Assembly (NCBI RefSeq): GCF_910592395.1
Contig: NC_088309.1
Coordinates: forward strand, 16,804,599-16,868,598
Reading direction: 5' to 3'
Source of the DNA: Lineus longissimus
Taxonomy: Eukaryota > Nemertea > Pilidiophora > Heteronemertea > Lineidae
Length of the DNA: 64,000 bases
The notes under the pieces were generated by a model. That model had not been told where the DNA came from. It saw only the letters and a program-made list of their open reading frames with translations, and ran no database searches. Of the stretch, positions 15,001 to 25,800 are shown in pieces. Made by a program: the position numbers and the translations under genes. Positions within the stretch are counted from its first letter, which is position 1. Every line of letters begins with the position of its first letter.

Positions 15001-16666
15001 CGGCCGATTTCAGCCACTATAAAAATTCTATATCACTGTACGGCTGATCTCAGCCGGCGCTAACACATCGTTTCAGATGGCTCGTTGTGACATCTGTTAA
15101 TAAAATTTGGTACTAGAAGAACCTCATTTCCAGGCAAGTTATGATTAGAGGCGTTAAATGCATGCAAAATTTCCATATGGTGCTGCACAAAGTTTGGCTG
15201 AATTTTTCACTTGATCCTTGGGCCGGGTTATGTTTCTTCACATGTTCCACGGAAATACAGGAAATACATTAAAAATCTTCAGTAGCTAAAGCGTTTACAC
15301 AACACCACACATTTGATGAAAATGTTTTGATAGGATTAGGAATAACAGTTTTTTGTTGAAACTTGGCCAATTGGACATAATTGGCTATCCGCAATGTATA
15401 CTATTCCGAATTCGATCCAACAATAGCGAGCCGTGCTGCTGTGATTTCTGTCCAAAATCTGACATAACATGGAAATCTCCACCTATCTTTAACCGCTAAT
15501 TGTTAGAGTAGCACAATGACATTTTCATTATAAATATCATTATTATGATTCATCTGCAACTGGTTGTTAGCTCTGATCGTTACCTTTTTCTTGACTTTGT
15601 AGCCCAAGTTCTCCTCCAGAAGTTCATAATCTTCATCTTCTAGATCCTGATCCATGTCCGAATCATATTTCTGTTTGCCGGAATCACTGCGATCATCGCC
15701 CTCATCTTCTCCCTCTTCCTCCTCCTCATCATCATTGATGAGGTCCTTCATCTCCTCAGCAATCCTGTCCTCATCTGTGGAAAAAAGAAGGGAAACTAAA
15801 ATAATAGTCCCAACAAAACACATGTAAATTTGCCATTAGTAAGCAAGCTTTAGTTTAAAACAAAAGCATGATCAATGCAGAGTATTAAATGGCATGAAAA
15901 CTACAACCTGGTGAGTCTTCCTACACAAAAAACCTCAATTTCACACTACATTTCATAACCTATGTGGTGTGTCCCAGGTTGATTGGGAGCATATTAACCC
16001 TTTTGCTTTTGATTTTTGACTGCCGTCAGATTTTCACCTAAATTAGATTTTTTGTCATGGCCAATAGAATATTCTGAGAGGACCTACATGATACATCTAA
16101 ACTTTGATTGAAACCATAAAAAAACTAAAATTTGCTATTTTCTTTAAAAAAAACCTCAATGAACCCGCTTGTTGGATAACAGGAGACAGTCGACTTATTT
16201 TTTTTTTTTTTTTTTTTTTTCAAAGTTTAATTACCCACAATTACGACAATAGATGCACACAACGATATAGATAAAAGAGTAAATCTCCCACTTAGGGTGA
16301 GTTAGCCCGACCATTCCCTCTATCAACTTTCACCTAATTTAGATTTTTTGTTATGGCCAATAGAATATTCTGAAAATTCCTTCTATAACTACACAAAGTA
16401 ATGGCAGATTGGTGTTTGTATGCTTCACATAAAAAAGTCAGAGAAGTACGAGTCCGGCAGTCCTCTGATGAAAAGTGCATGCTGCACAGATGTGACTGAT
16501 TCCAAAGGGTTAACAACACCACCCTCTGGACAATTCTGGTATATCTAGGCAATACTGTACCTTCTTCCTCTTCTTCATCATCACTATCAATGCGTGCCTT
16601 CTTGGATGCCCGTGGGTATTCTTCATCAGAGGATTCATCAGCCTCACTGTCCAGAAAATCAGACAT
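12..16666 (-). CDS. SUPT6H: Transcription elongation factor SPT6 (N-terminal 1006 codons, runs off left edge)
   Basis: SPT6 is a nuclear histone chaperone that binds elongating RNA polymerase II. Coding exons in transcript order: 16666-16561, 15774-15584, 14942-14711, 13912-13828, 13473-13371, 12833-12747, 11474-11286, 10765-10556, 10085-9940, 9218-8992, 8314-8185, 7857-7611, 6960-6715, 5692-5559, 4778-4661, 4334-4122, 2055-1918, 227-12. All junctions are GT-AG and the reading frame stays open through every join. The start [18 protein letters not shown] directly follows a CAG acceptor, so a non-coding 5' exon must lie upstream. The first 250 or so residues are acidic and basic low complexity (EEEEEG, KKARID). 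The helix-turn-helix, YqgF-like and tex-like core follows ([72 protein letters not shown]). The last exon has VCGLGPRKG of the helix-hairpin-helix region. The S1, SH2 and tail parts lie outside the window. No disruption is seen. Confidence 0.96.
488..1634 (-). ncRNA. Tandem array 1 of box H/ACA snoRNA-like units (SPT6 intron 228-1917)
   Basis: Read on the minus strand, the host strand, complete copies span 716-591, 897-769, 1078-950, 1259-1131 and 1435-1307. Copy 1634-1483 has extra bases near the hinge and ACT instead of ACA, and 546-488 is a lone 5' hairpin. Each good copy has a 5' hairpin closed by GCTATTG/CAATAGC, a hinge AGATAA that fits ANANNA, and a 3' hairpin with basal TTTAT/ATAAA and upper CCGTTG/CAATGG pairs. 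Exactly 15 nt separate the upper stem from the terminal ACA. The copies repeat about every 180 bp. Such RNAs guide pseudouridylation as H/ACA RNPs and are normally processed from introns. The structure is seen; expression and target are inferred. Confidence 0.8.
2186..4004 (-). ncRNA. Tandem array 2 of box H/ACA snoRNA-like units (SPT6 intron 2056-4121)
   Basis: Good copies (minus strand) are 2314-2186, 2753-2622, 2934-2803, 3115-2984, 3293-3165, 3471-3343, 3647-3521 and 4004-3876. Copy 3825-3697 has lost ACA (TCA). A decayed copy lies around 2496-2370 and a lone 5' hairpin around 2575-2530. The unit is related to array 1 in the adjacent intron: hairpin 1 GCTGTTG or GCTTTTG with CAATAGC, upper CACTG/CAGTG, hinge AGATAA or ACATAA, hairpin 2 basal TTTA/TAAA and upper CCGTTG/CAATGG, then 15 nt and ACA (CTGCTACA). 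Stem changes between arrays keep pairing, for example A to G opposite T in the basal stem. The copies are nearly identical, so recent tandem duplication is likely. Confidence 0.82.
6393..6730. repeat. Minisatellite made of copies of the adjacent SPT6 5' splice site
   Basis: A run of about 22-bp and longer units (core CCCTGAGCACATGATTGAC on the plus strand, some with an extra GATAGACCTAAATGT) abuts the donor of exon 6960-6715. On the gene strand each unit reads as the exon end CATGTGCTCAGG followed by GTAGGTC or a close variant. The array therefore copies the exon-intron junction and supplies a series of potential donors inside the intron. Confidence 0.85.
8327..8708. repeat. Tandem repeat, about 65-bp unit, next to an SPT6 3' splice site
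   Basis: About six near-identical units (containing AAAGTTCTGCTATTTGAAAC and CCCGAGGAATCTCAAAAT) fill the intron just upstream of the acceptor of exon 8314-8185. On the gene strand each unit contains TGACTGAT, which resembles a branch-point sequence. Confidence 0.85.
9219..9939. other. SPT6 intron without recognisable content
   Basis: A 721-bp intron. An open frame of 127 codons on the minus strand has no recognisable domain and no coding-like composition. Nothing else is seen. Confidence 0.6.
11603..12451 (-). ncRNA. Tandem array 3 of box H/ACA snoRNA-like units (SPT6 intron 11475-12746)
   Basis: Five copies on the minus strand: 11735-11603, 11913-11781, 12091-11959, 12269-12137 and 12451-12318, with a period of about 178 bp. 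The 5' hairpin is closed by GCTC/GAGC and TGTCA/TGACA with upper CATGGT/ACCATG. The hinge is AGATTA. The 3' hairpin has upper CCACTGC/GCGGTGG pairs, then TTCAAGTTGC and a box ACA 15 nt beyond the stem. The 3' pocket (CAAG on the left, TTCAA on the right) nearly matches that of arrays 1 and 2, although the rest differs. The 5' pocket is less canonical: about 22 nt separate its stem from the hinge. The copy at 12451-12318 is the most diverged but keeps ACA. Confidence 0.72.
12532..12718. repeat. Fold-back repeat in SPT6 intron
   Basis: Arms 12532-12560 and 12686-12718 are imperfect inverted copies (TTTTGACCAGTCACA and CAGCTAAGCCTGGTGCATGT against the complement of ACATGTGCCTGGTTTAGCTG). About 125 bp separate them. 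It may be a small fold-back MITE. Confidence 0.55.
14460..14645 (-). repeat. tRNA-derived SINE-like element
   Basis: From 14645 downward on the minus strand a tRNA-like head is readable: A-box-like TAGTCTCGTGGTTAACAC and B-box-like GGGTTTTCAATCC about 45 nt later, then non-tRNA body sequence. It lies in the SPT6 intron between exons 14942-14711 and 13912-13828. The 3' end is not sharp. Confidence 0.55.
14943..15583. other. SPT6 intron, nothing recognised
   Basis: AT-rich intron sequence with a short local duplication (TGTACGGCCGATTTCAGCC and TGTACGGCTGATCTCAGCC, about 40 bp apart). No gene, RNA or complete element is seen. Confidence 0.5.
15775..16560. other. First SPT6 coding intron, with T-tract
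   Basis: It contains a homopolymer T tract at about 16198-16220 and two copies of a short segment (CACCTAAATTAGATTTTTTG near 16035 and a near-copy near 16330). These suggest a small duplicated or retroposed insert. No ORF or RNA is recognisable. Confidence 0.45.
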
Positions 16667-17435
16667 CTGAAAAGACGGACAGAAAATTCGGAATACTAAT
16701 TTGAGAGATATGAAAAAAAACTGGTGTGCCACTCGCCCGCCTTTGGCACCGTTTGACTTACGTAAGTTACAATGCACTGGAAATGTAAATTTCAAAATGG
16801 GACTAAGTCGACACTTCAGAAGGTGGCATGCAACTAACCATAACATAGTCCTTTGTTTGCCACCTAGGAATGAGGTTACAATCGGCCCAAAGAAAGGTCA
16901 TCATTAATGAAATAAATGCCATAGATCGAAGGATTGGTTAAAATTTACAATCCCCGATCAGAAATGATGTAGTTTGATCGAATTCAACTATGAATCCATT
17001 GAACAGTGGGGCTTCTTTAGACTTTAGTCAACCGATTACCTTTTTTTGGGCCGTGAACAGGGATTGTAAACTCGTTCAAAAGGATTTATAGTACGCCATC
17101 CAGCATACCAAGTAATTGTATATCGTGGACCAGATTTTTACCTAATAATATAACAATCGCTCTCATGCACTTTCAAACAACCGTTCCATTCAACACTTTG
17201 TAATTGTTCCTTCACTATAAAGTCCTGCGTGACACTCAACTTGGATAGGTTTTGCACACGGTTGCGATCTTTTTGCACATGGTGCGCCTTTTGACTGTTT
17301 CGGTTACGTTAGAAAAAGAAATGTTTTGGAAACTTCTCATTCTCAAGACAATGCAAAATGGTGGCAATTGACCGTAGTCGAAAGCAGCACAGGAAGTCCA
17401 TGAACATGGTGGTGAAGGCGAACTGTTGCGTGCAA

Positions 17436-17583
17436 CTATAGATCCATGCACTTGACTGGGACAAACGTTTACGAAAACGTCGCGTCACGTCACGTTACAC
17501 TAATGTAAAATGCATGGTGACGTGACGACGGCCAACACTACGTCATGTAAACGTTGTTCCCAATCAAGTGCATGAATCTATAG
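17436..17583. repeat. Fold-back MITE-like element, about 148 bp
   Basis: The ends are inverted copies: CTATAGATCCATGCACTTGA at the left and the complement of CAATCAAGTGCATGAATCTA at the right. Inner ACAAACGTTTAC pairs with GTAAACGTTGTT and the centre is rich in ACGTCACG. The length and near-complete inverted symmetry suit a small non-autonomous element. Confidence 0.65.
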
Positions 17584-17936
17584 TGTAAATATTTTTGAAA
17601 TGCATACCGGTATGGGAGAAAATCTAATCCACTGTTTACACTGGTTCATGGTCCTAGGCCTACGTCATTTCTGATAGGGGTGGGACTACGATTTACGCCT
17701 ACGGTATAAATTTTAATCATCGTTCGTTTGTTATAGTTAGGCCTATGATGGCCATCAATCAATGGCTTCCTCAGTACAGTAGGTAGGTACAACAACTACA
17801 ATGCCTACTGAGGCATAGGATATCCACTGCATCATGGCATTAATGCATGCATCGTGAAAACATCATGAATCATGCAATCATGGAGTCGAGTCGGGAACAT
17901 GGCATGATGATGGGATGCATGTATTGTAAGCGCGCA

Positions 17937-17961
17937 GCAGAAAAGCCGAAGGCTTTTCTGC
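17937..17961. repeat. Perfect 11-bp stem hairpin
   Basis: GCAGAAAAGCC and GGCTTTTCTGC are separated by GAA. The hairpin is short and isolated, and its role is unknown. Confidence 0.7.
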
Positions 17962-19899
17962 GAAGCGCTACTATGGTTAACGTGCATACGACGTCATCCA
18001 ATGTAAACAATGTTTCTCAAGTCCATGGATTCGTTTCAAATGGCTTAAATTTGACTTAAAATGGCCGCCAGAAGAGATAAACGCGCGAAAGTAGCAACTC
18101 GACTATTCTGAGCTCCGAGAGAGAACCACACGATTATTCTCACTGTTTTTTAATCAAACTTCAATTTCTGGGGGTTTACCCCCCGACATATGTGTTTTGA
18201 TTTTTGATACTTTAGTGATAATATCCAAAAGATGCTTAAAATGGATATAATCCCGAAATAATGAAGCAAAAGACGGGCAGGCGTTCGAGAAAAAAATTTT
18301 ATTTTGAGATTTCAATAAACCTTTTGAACGAATTCCACATGGGCCGTAGTGGGATCCGAAGACACCTTAAGGAGGAATGTATCTTTGTATGGGGTACCAT
18401 TGGTTTTGCAGATCTTCTGGTTTTTTCTAAAGAATAATCAATATTCGCTAGCAGGATTTTTATGCTCCCAGGTATGAAGAGGGTTCTATGTTCCTCAGGT
18501 TCTTTGTTCATCAGTCTGGTGTTCCTCAAGAGTCAATTGTCTTCCAGTCTCTTGGCCTGCAAAAACCCTTTCCAACCAATTTTTTATGCATTAACCATTC
18601 GGCAACATGTTGGTGGGGGAAAAACCTGATCCCTGACCCCTTGAATTGGTTGCCCAGGTACGACCACAAGCAATTGTCTCAAAGAAGCCACCAGTACGAC
18701 CTCTTGGTAGTCTTGCCAATATCATGCCAGTGAAAAGTAAGGGTAATGATGGTTGTGGGTTGCAGTTAGGGTACCATCGAAGGAGTACCTCTTCCTCGCT
18801 CTGGGTTAAACGTGTCAAAGGCCTGCACCATCATGAAGGTTTGGAGGTTCCACTCAAGCACCCCGGGGTAAGCAGCTCAGAAGGACTTATTGAGAGGCAA
18901 ATAGGGGGGTTGAGGGGCCTTCCCCCAATGCACTAGCTAAAACATGTCAGAAGGACGGGGGTTAGAGGGGGGGGGGGGCTCTCCATGGCGCCAGTTGCGC
19001 GAGTTCAATAGAGCTTGCACTTTACATTAGAATCTGCCAGAGTCCCAGACTACGATAGTCTGGACACCTTTCGGGGGGGGAGGGGGACATTTTCCATTTC
19101 TTTGCCGGCTATTATGACGATGGAGTTGAGTTACTGCTAATGCGATACACGGAGAAAACTGTCTATCAAAACAAAAAATTGGCGGAAGGAACTATAGCAG
19201 GGCCCCAACCAGGGGGTTTTGGGGGGTTTCCCCCCAACCTAAAGGCGCTGCGCGCTTACTAGGGCACTGCACTGATAATATTATGATGAAGGCTATTACA
19301 TGTAGGCTATTATAGGCCTGGGGAAATTTGGAAGAAAAGATATTTTCAGATTCTCAGACTCCTGAATTTAGGGTAATTTCTTCATGAAATGCGGTAACTC
19401 ATTCATTACTGACACGTCCATGTAAAAGATCGCTACATGAAGTATTCTAAAAACAACCTAAGATACCAGATATTGGCAAGATTACTGCAAATACGCACTT
19501 TGAAATTCGAAAAAGTGAGTTCCTGTAGAAAAATTAAGCTTAAATGGCCGAGTTTTCTGCGGGGTTGGTTTTTGGCTTCATCTAAAAATTACCTTGGAAT
19601 AAAATTTGATAAGACTACATTAAAAGACCCTTAGAAATATTTGATCAAGACTATTTGTGTATATTATCCAAAATGTTTTACTTTAAATTTTATATTTTTG
19701 CATTTATATTTCTTACCAATCCAACGAAGAGGAGTATTCAGTTTTTGTTCTTCAGTGCCCTCTGCTGAGTATCAAATTAACTAATAAACTAAACATGACA
19801 TGCATACATCTACATAGCCTAGACATCATGGACATGACCTATCACATCTTGACAGATTCCTTCAAAAACCGTTCATAAAACCAAATTACAAATGTGACA

Positions 19900-22800
19900 A
19901 TGCTTAGGCTTGTCGGCCAAAGCCTCCTTAAAACCAAAGAGATTCGTTGTCTTCCTTGCCAATGGCAATGTAGGTTATTTTCAGAAGAAAAAGGGTCCAT
20001 TCCTTTTAGGAGTGCCAACCTTGGACCATTTTTCCAGAAGCCAGCAGAGCTCCGGAACCAATTTTTGGAGGATGCATTATTGCAGCGATATCTGACTCGC
20101 CTTTTGCCGGGAGAGGTAAAAAATGGTAGACGTTAGAACTTCTGTTAACTTTCAGTACCTATATCAGTTTGCCGAGTCCAAATTGATGACCTTCAAAGCC
20201 CGACGAATTAAGGCTCGATGTTGATACGTCACGTGTGAATGTGCACTGCCGCTGTCGCTGTGCCTGTAACCGAACGTTGACAAATTTTATTGGTCTATTT
20301 GAAGATATCTGAACTTGGAAAAGTTGAGGCCATACCCTTGGCTTTACTGCGTCAGAAGACATCACCAGACACCAGAAATTTCATTGAGAATAACATCATA
20401 GCAGAACGGCATTGACATGCACGACGTAGCAATGATATTTCTTTTGACATTAGATCAAATTGAATGTTTACCTGGAGATAAGCATTGTTTATCAAAAAGG
20501 CCTTGATGTTGATAAACAAACACTTATCTCCAGGTACAGGTAAACATTCAATCTAATGTACAGAAGCCCCATTTAGATTTACACGGTGCGGGTTCGATCC
20601 GGATCGAGACCTCTTTGGTTCAACACGCACTGTGTAAATGAGATTTTAACTAGCCCAAACCGACCTTAACCGGCCTTAAGCCAGAGACCTCTATTAGCCA
20701 GCGTGTACATTATGTGTACATTTTAATGAATATAGGTTGGTGAAAAAAGTACACCAAGGGTGCTTTAATTCCCACCAAATTTTATATGTGTTATGAAGAG
20801 GCTTTTATCGAAATAATAGTAAAAATTCAAAACATTGCAATACCGATTGCCTAAGAAAAATTGATTTGTGTGCAGCATTGCCATCAAATCGTCATTCGCG
20901 GACTGATATGGGCCTATTAGAATACAAGTTCTAAACTGGCCAGTGAGACAATATTTCCTTCAATTAATTATCAAAAAGTATATCCCTGTTATGGCCTGGC
21001 TCTGTAGATTAAGAATCCACCAAAGATTGAAGAATAAATCCACTTTCACCCATCACAGTCATGTATTTACCACAGCTTCACAGTTCAGTACGGACTATGT
21101 GTCAGTGCCACACTTCCGCCTGTGGATGAATACATGTCTCTGCCCTTAAGTGAACCGACCCGAGACTTGCAAAATAGCGCGGACTCGAGGTCTCACCTGG
21201 CCTGGATACCAGCTCTTCATCCAGGTCACTTCCAACAGGCCTTGTGTGGAGACAAGAAGTAAAATTATGACTTTGAATCCAGGGATTGAACTTTGTGGTT
21301 CTGGTTAACACTCTTAGACCCGGTAAAATTTTCGAGATTTTTGTGTGCAAACTTTTACACTTTTTTTGCATTGGACCTGATTGGGAGATACTCTGACAAA
21401 TATGGCTGTTACTTAGTTATACTTAAACATTGGGAAAAGAAAGCAAAATGCATTGGTAGATTATAGTAGGTAACTTGATAGCTGGCATTTGGTAGAAAAG
21501 TAAGAAATAGGGTATAAAAAATCGTAAAAACGCTTCATACACTGACAATCCCCAGCCCTGTATTACAGTCTATAATGTAACAAGGTTTTGCTTCTCAACT
21601 TTCAAAATGAGTAAGTTCAAGTTGGTTCCATTAAGATAAACTGGGTGTCTTCAAAATGTTTCATTTTGAACTCCAGGTTCAGAAACCGATCTTTGGTGAC
21701 CTTGAACAGTTTGGAAACCGAGTTGCCACCGACATCTACGACTGGCATCTTCAATGTGAGCGAGATCCTCCACGTTTGCAACAGTTTGATGCCTGGGGAA
21801 ACAGAACTGATGAAATAATCACATGCGAGGCATGGAAGAAGATGCACGATATATCTGCTCAGGAAGGCTTGATTGCCATTGCTTATGAGAGGAAATTTCA
21901 ACAATGGAGGTATGTTTAAATTACCAGCTACAAAATGAAACTTTTGCCAGCTACAAGGTTTGAAGTTGGTTTTCAATAGACCTTGGCTTTGCGCTCCCAC
22001 TTCAGTAACCATGGTAGTGCACTGTGAAATATAGGTTTTTCATTGTATACATTGACGCTGTGCGTTGAAGTTAATTTATTTCCCGACCAATTTGAATAAA
22101 GTGTTCAGGTAATTATTTTTTCTGTCCATCTACGTTTGTGCCATGTAGCTCATAGATGAGAAATATCCAAAAATGAAATGTGGCCTATCCACTGGGCTGT
22201 CGTGGTACAGCGGCTCGTGAGGGTATCGTGACCTCCGAATGATGCACAATGTCATAGAAATTGAATAGAGATATTGTAATGAACACAACATGAAAATAAA
22301 TGGTGAAAATTTACAAAAGTTCAGAGAAGGAAAAGGGTATGTGTTGATCGATTCGGAGATGGTGGCGCCTGACCTAGAACGGTGGTGCCACCAGTCTGAA
22401 AAGGATGATAATAAAGTCACAACCTGGTAAAGACAGGAAGACAAGATGAATGGAGACGAGACGAATTTGTCAGATTGGCTCCGCTTAAAAAATTTAAAAT
22501 GTTTGCTTGGACAAAGGTTCTGTAGCTCATGTAGCTTAGATGAAAAAAACCCAAACTTCCCAGAATTCCAACCAGTAGTTGACGTTCAAAGCCGAAACGA
22601 ATGTAGACAAATGGATTGACTATTCATAGTCATCCTCATCTTTTTCAGTCGGATTTATCAGGTTGCAAAGCTCTACTTATACAACCCGTCTGCTGGACTT
22701 TATAGTTGTCCTCTAGCCATGACAGATGGAGCTGCAAAGATATTGGAGGTATGTCAGTTTGGTCCTGGCAAGTACCTTGAGTAGTGGCAAATGCATGGAA

Positions 22801-25800
22801 GAAGAGAAAGAATGACAAAAAGAATAAGAAGTATTGTTTATTATAGTGTCACCCCTAATGAAAGGGCCAGCCAGCTTTATCTTATGAGACTCTCATTACT
22901 TTAAAATACCAAGTGCCTAGCGAGATGGCAGTTGGTATTCTATATTTAACTAGTTGGCGGCTTACAAACTGGCTGCTTTGAGAAGAGGTTACCAGCGTTC
23001 ATGAGGCAGACGCCTTAACCACTAGGCCGTTGAGATCATAATATGTATCATTTTAGACCTTTCCTTTTTAACCCAATACAGGGAAACTGAAATCATAAAG
23101 ATGCTTTTATGTGGCTATCTGTTTTTTTGATTGTGTGGATGTTGGGCTCCAGGGGTACGCCGCTCATAATTACTGGTGGTCCAGGAAAATAGAAATGCAG
23201 TTGTACACAACACCATAGTGCAATCATTATGCATACGGATTTGCTGAAACTTAGTATTTATGGTGTTTGTATGGGTGTCTACACAATGGCAATGCTGAAA
23301 TCTGTATTTAGTGTGTATTTTTTTGCGCTATTGAAAATTTCACTCAAACTCTCTTGTGAATAACGAGTCTTGGGTATCACGTCACAGCATTGGGACCGGA
23401 AACAATTGACTTTGAAAAGTAGGTCAGATCAAAAACCCTGGTATCATATCATGTCGTCTCATCACAATCCACTGTAAAAAATTTAAGATTCTAGCTGTCA
23501 GTGTTTATGAGATACATGTATGCACAAAATATGATTTTCACAGATGGTCGCCTAGAGCCAAGAAAGTAGGTCAAATTGCAATGATTTTTGTAGTATGTCA
23601 AGTCCTGTTGTTATGGGACATCCACTCACCATGAGGTCCGTCGCGTGCCGAATCGTCGGAACGGTATTGCATGTATGATATACACTATGTCTAACCCTAA
23701 CCCTAACCTTAACCCTAACCCTAACCCCTAACCCAGCAATCTGATTGGCTCTGACGATTTGGCACTGGACACTAGTGCCAAGTTTCAACTTTCTGGTCTC
23801 TGGACACAATGGTGACCAAATATGCCACCATTGTTGACGGACGGACAAGACATGATATCACAAGCTCATCCATGTAATAGGGAATGACCCAGAGTCAGAG
23901 TGCCTCACCATTTACACTCTATACATGGATAACTCTCAGGACCAATGGGGACGTGGCATGGCATGCTTACACCTGTCTGATTAGCACATTCTTGTACATG
24001 TTCATACTTTTAGGATCTTGGTGATCCTGCCCTGATGTCTGGTGCTTATACCCACCTAATCAGCAGAGACCCAGCAACATTTTGGACATCTGGCCAATGG
24101 ATGACAGAGAGGAGAGGAGGATCTGATGTTGGTAAGAGAGTGCAGATTTTGAATGTGAAGGGTAGAGTGAAGAGTTCAGTACGTTATCAAAGATAAACTG
24201 AAATTTTCAACGTTTTGTAATTTGATATCATAATGATAATAATGATAAAGAATTCAATAGATGATATCACTGCGGAAATCCATGCAAGGCTCGCATTGTG
24301 ATGCCATCACCCGAAAACAATTATGTCAACTACATGTAGTACCGAGCTCAGTGCCACGCCTGTTAGTGTTATCATGAAAGAAAAACCTACTTCCTTGCAT
24401 CAGTCTTATGTTGACCAATCTTGCTTCGGCATACCAGCCATGATATCATTTTTGCTGGATGACGACGTCACGCCAGGCGACCTGCATGAATTACGAACTC
24501 TGCAATTTTCGCAGTGATATCATTTGTTCATTATTATTATGATTCAAAAACATTGAAAATGTCAGTTCATCTTCAACCTTCCCGATTCCCCAACATTCCT
24601 TTGTGAACTATATTTAGTATACATTGGTTCAATAAAATGCCTCCTAATAGCAAGCAGGGTGCATTTGATGATGATTGGGCCTTTGCTTGGTGGTTATGTC
24701 ATAGTCACCTACTTTCTTGAGTTACCTGCTGGATATTCTGAGAGGCATCTCTTGGTCTTGGTGCATCAAGATACCTGGCCTGAGGAAACCCAGCTATAAG
24801 GAGAGTTATTTCTGGTGGGAAGACATCACAATTGAATCCACTCAAGAACCATGTTTAGGTGTTCTGACCAGGAGGGTCCTCATGGCTGAGTGTGCCTTTG
24901 TCAAAATGAACTTAAAATCAGCTTGGCTATTGCCCGAGCCCCAAACGGCTCATTTAGTTGGAACTTATTACTGGATTCTGTAGCATTAAGCGGCTGAATA
25001 GTACGCTGATAACTTTCAAGGCGAGCCTGATACCCATTTACTCCTGGGTGAAGAGAAGCAAGTGGGGTTAAGTGCCTTGCCCAAGGACAGAAAGATGAAT
25101 CGGTGCTGATTTGTCCGAGTGTCGAACCTATGACCTCCTGGTTAAAAGCCGGGCACTCCAACCGCTCTGCCACTGATTCCCCCTGTGCCTTTGTGAGAGG
25201 TTCCAATTTCATTGAGTCTATTTCCTTTAATTCCAGAATTCTTATATTATTCCATATCTCCCTAGCTAATGGAACCGAAACAGTAGCAGTGGCTCAGTCA
25301 GATGGCTCCTACAAGTTATATGGCTACAAATGGTTTTCATCTGCCACTGACTCGGACATGACTATGACACTGGCTAGAGTTATGGATCAGAATGGACAAA
25401 CAGTAGATGTAAGTTATCGATGTTCAGTTGCAATTTACGTCTCGTCCTTGGGAATGATATCTGAGATGGTGTACTGTAAAAAAATAAGTGAGATTGAAAT
25501 TTTAAAATGTTGGATTGGTTCTGTTTCGTTTCCTTCTGTGCATCAGGTCACTTTGTCCATTTTGTGGACAGATGCAAGAGGTGATGACACAATTACCTTA
25601 TAATGGATGTAGGAGACAATTTTCCCCAGCAGGTTTTGGAGGAGACAAAGGATAATGTCACAATCTGGTCCTTGTGGATACAAGAGACACTGTCACAATC
25701 AGGTCCTTGTGGATATTACTGACAATGTCACAATCTGGTCCTTGTGGATACAAGAGACACTGTCACAATTGGGTCCTTGTGGATATTAGTGACAATGTCA

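Larger units (their letters stand above)
16667..19899. other. Head-to-head intergenic region between SPT6 and the dehydrogenase gene
   Basis: The two start codons face away from each other across 3.2 kb, so this region should hold both promoters and at least one non-coding 5' exon of SPT6. It contains the fold-back at 17436-17583, the hairpin at 17937-17961 and several G tracts (18967-18978, 19074-19083). No TATA box or transcription start could be assigned. Open frames of up to 96 codons here have no recognisable similarity. Confidence 0.5.

Noticed and set aside
18299-18936. Possible gene in the intergenic region (frames of 75-96 codons)
   Set aside because: No domain, no splice-linked extension and G-rich low-complexity surroundings.
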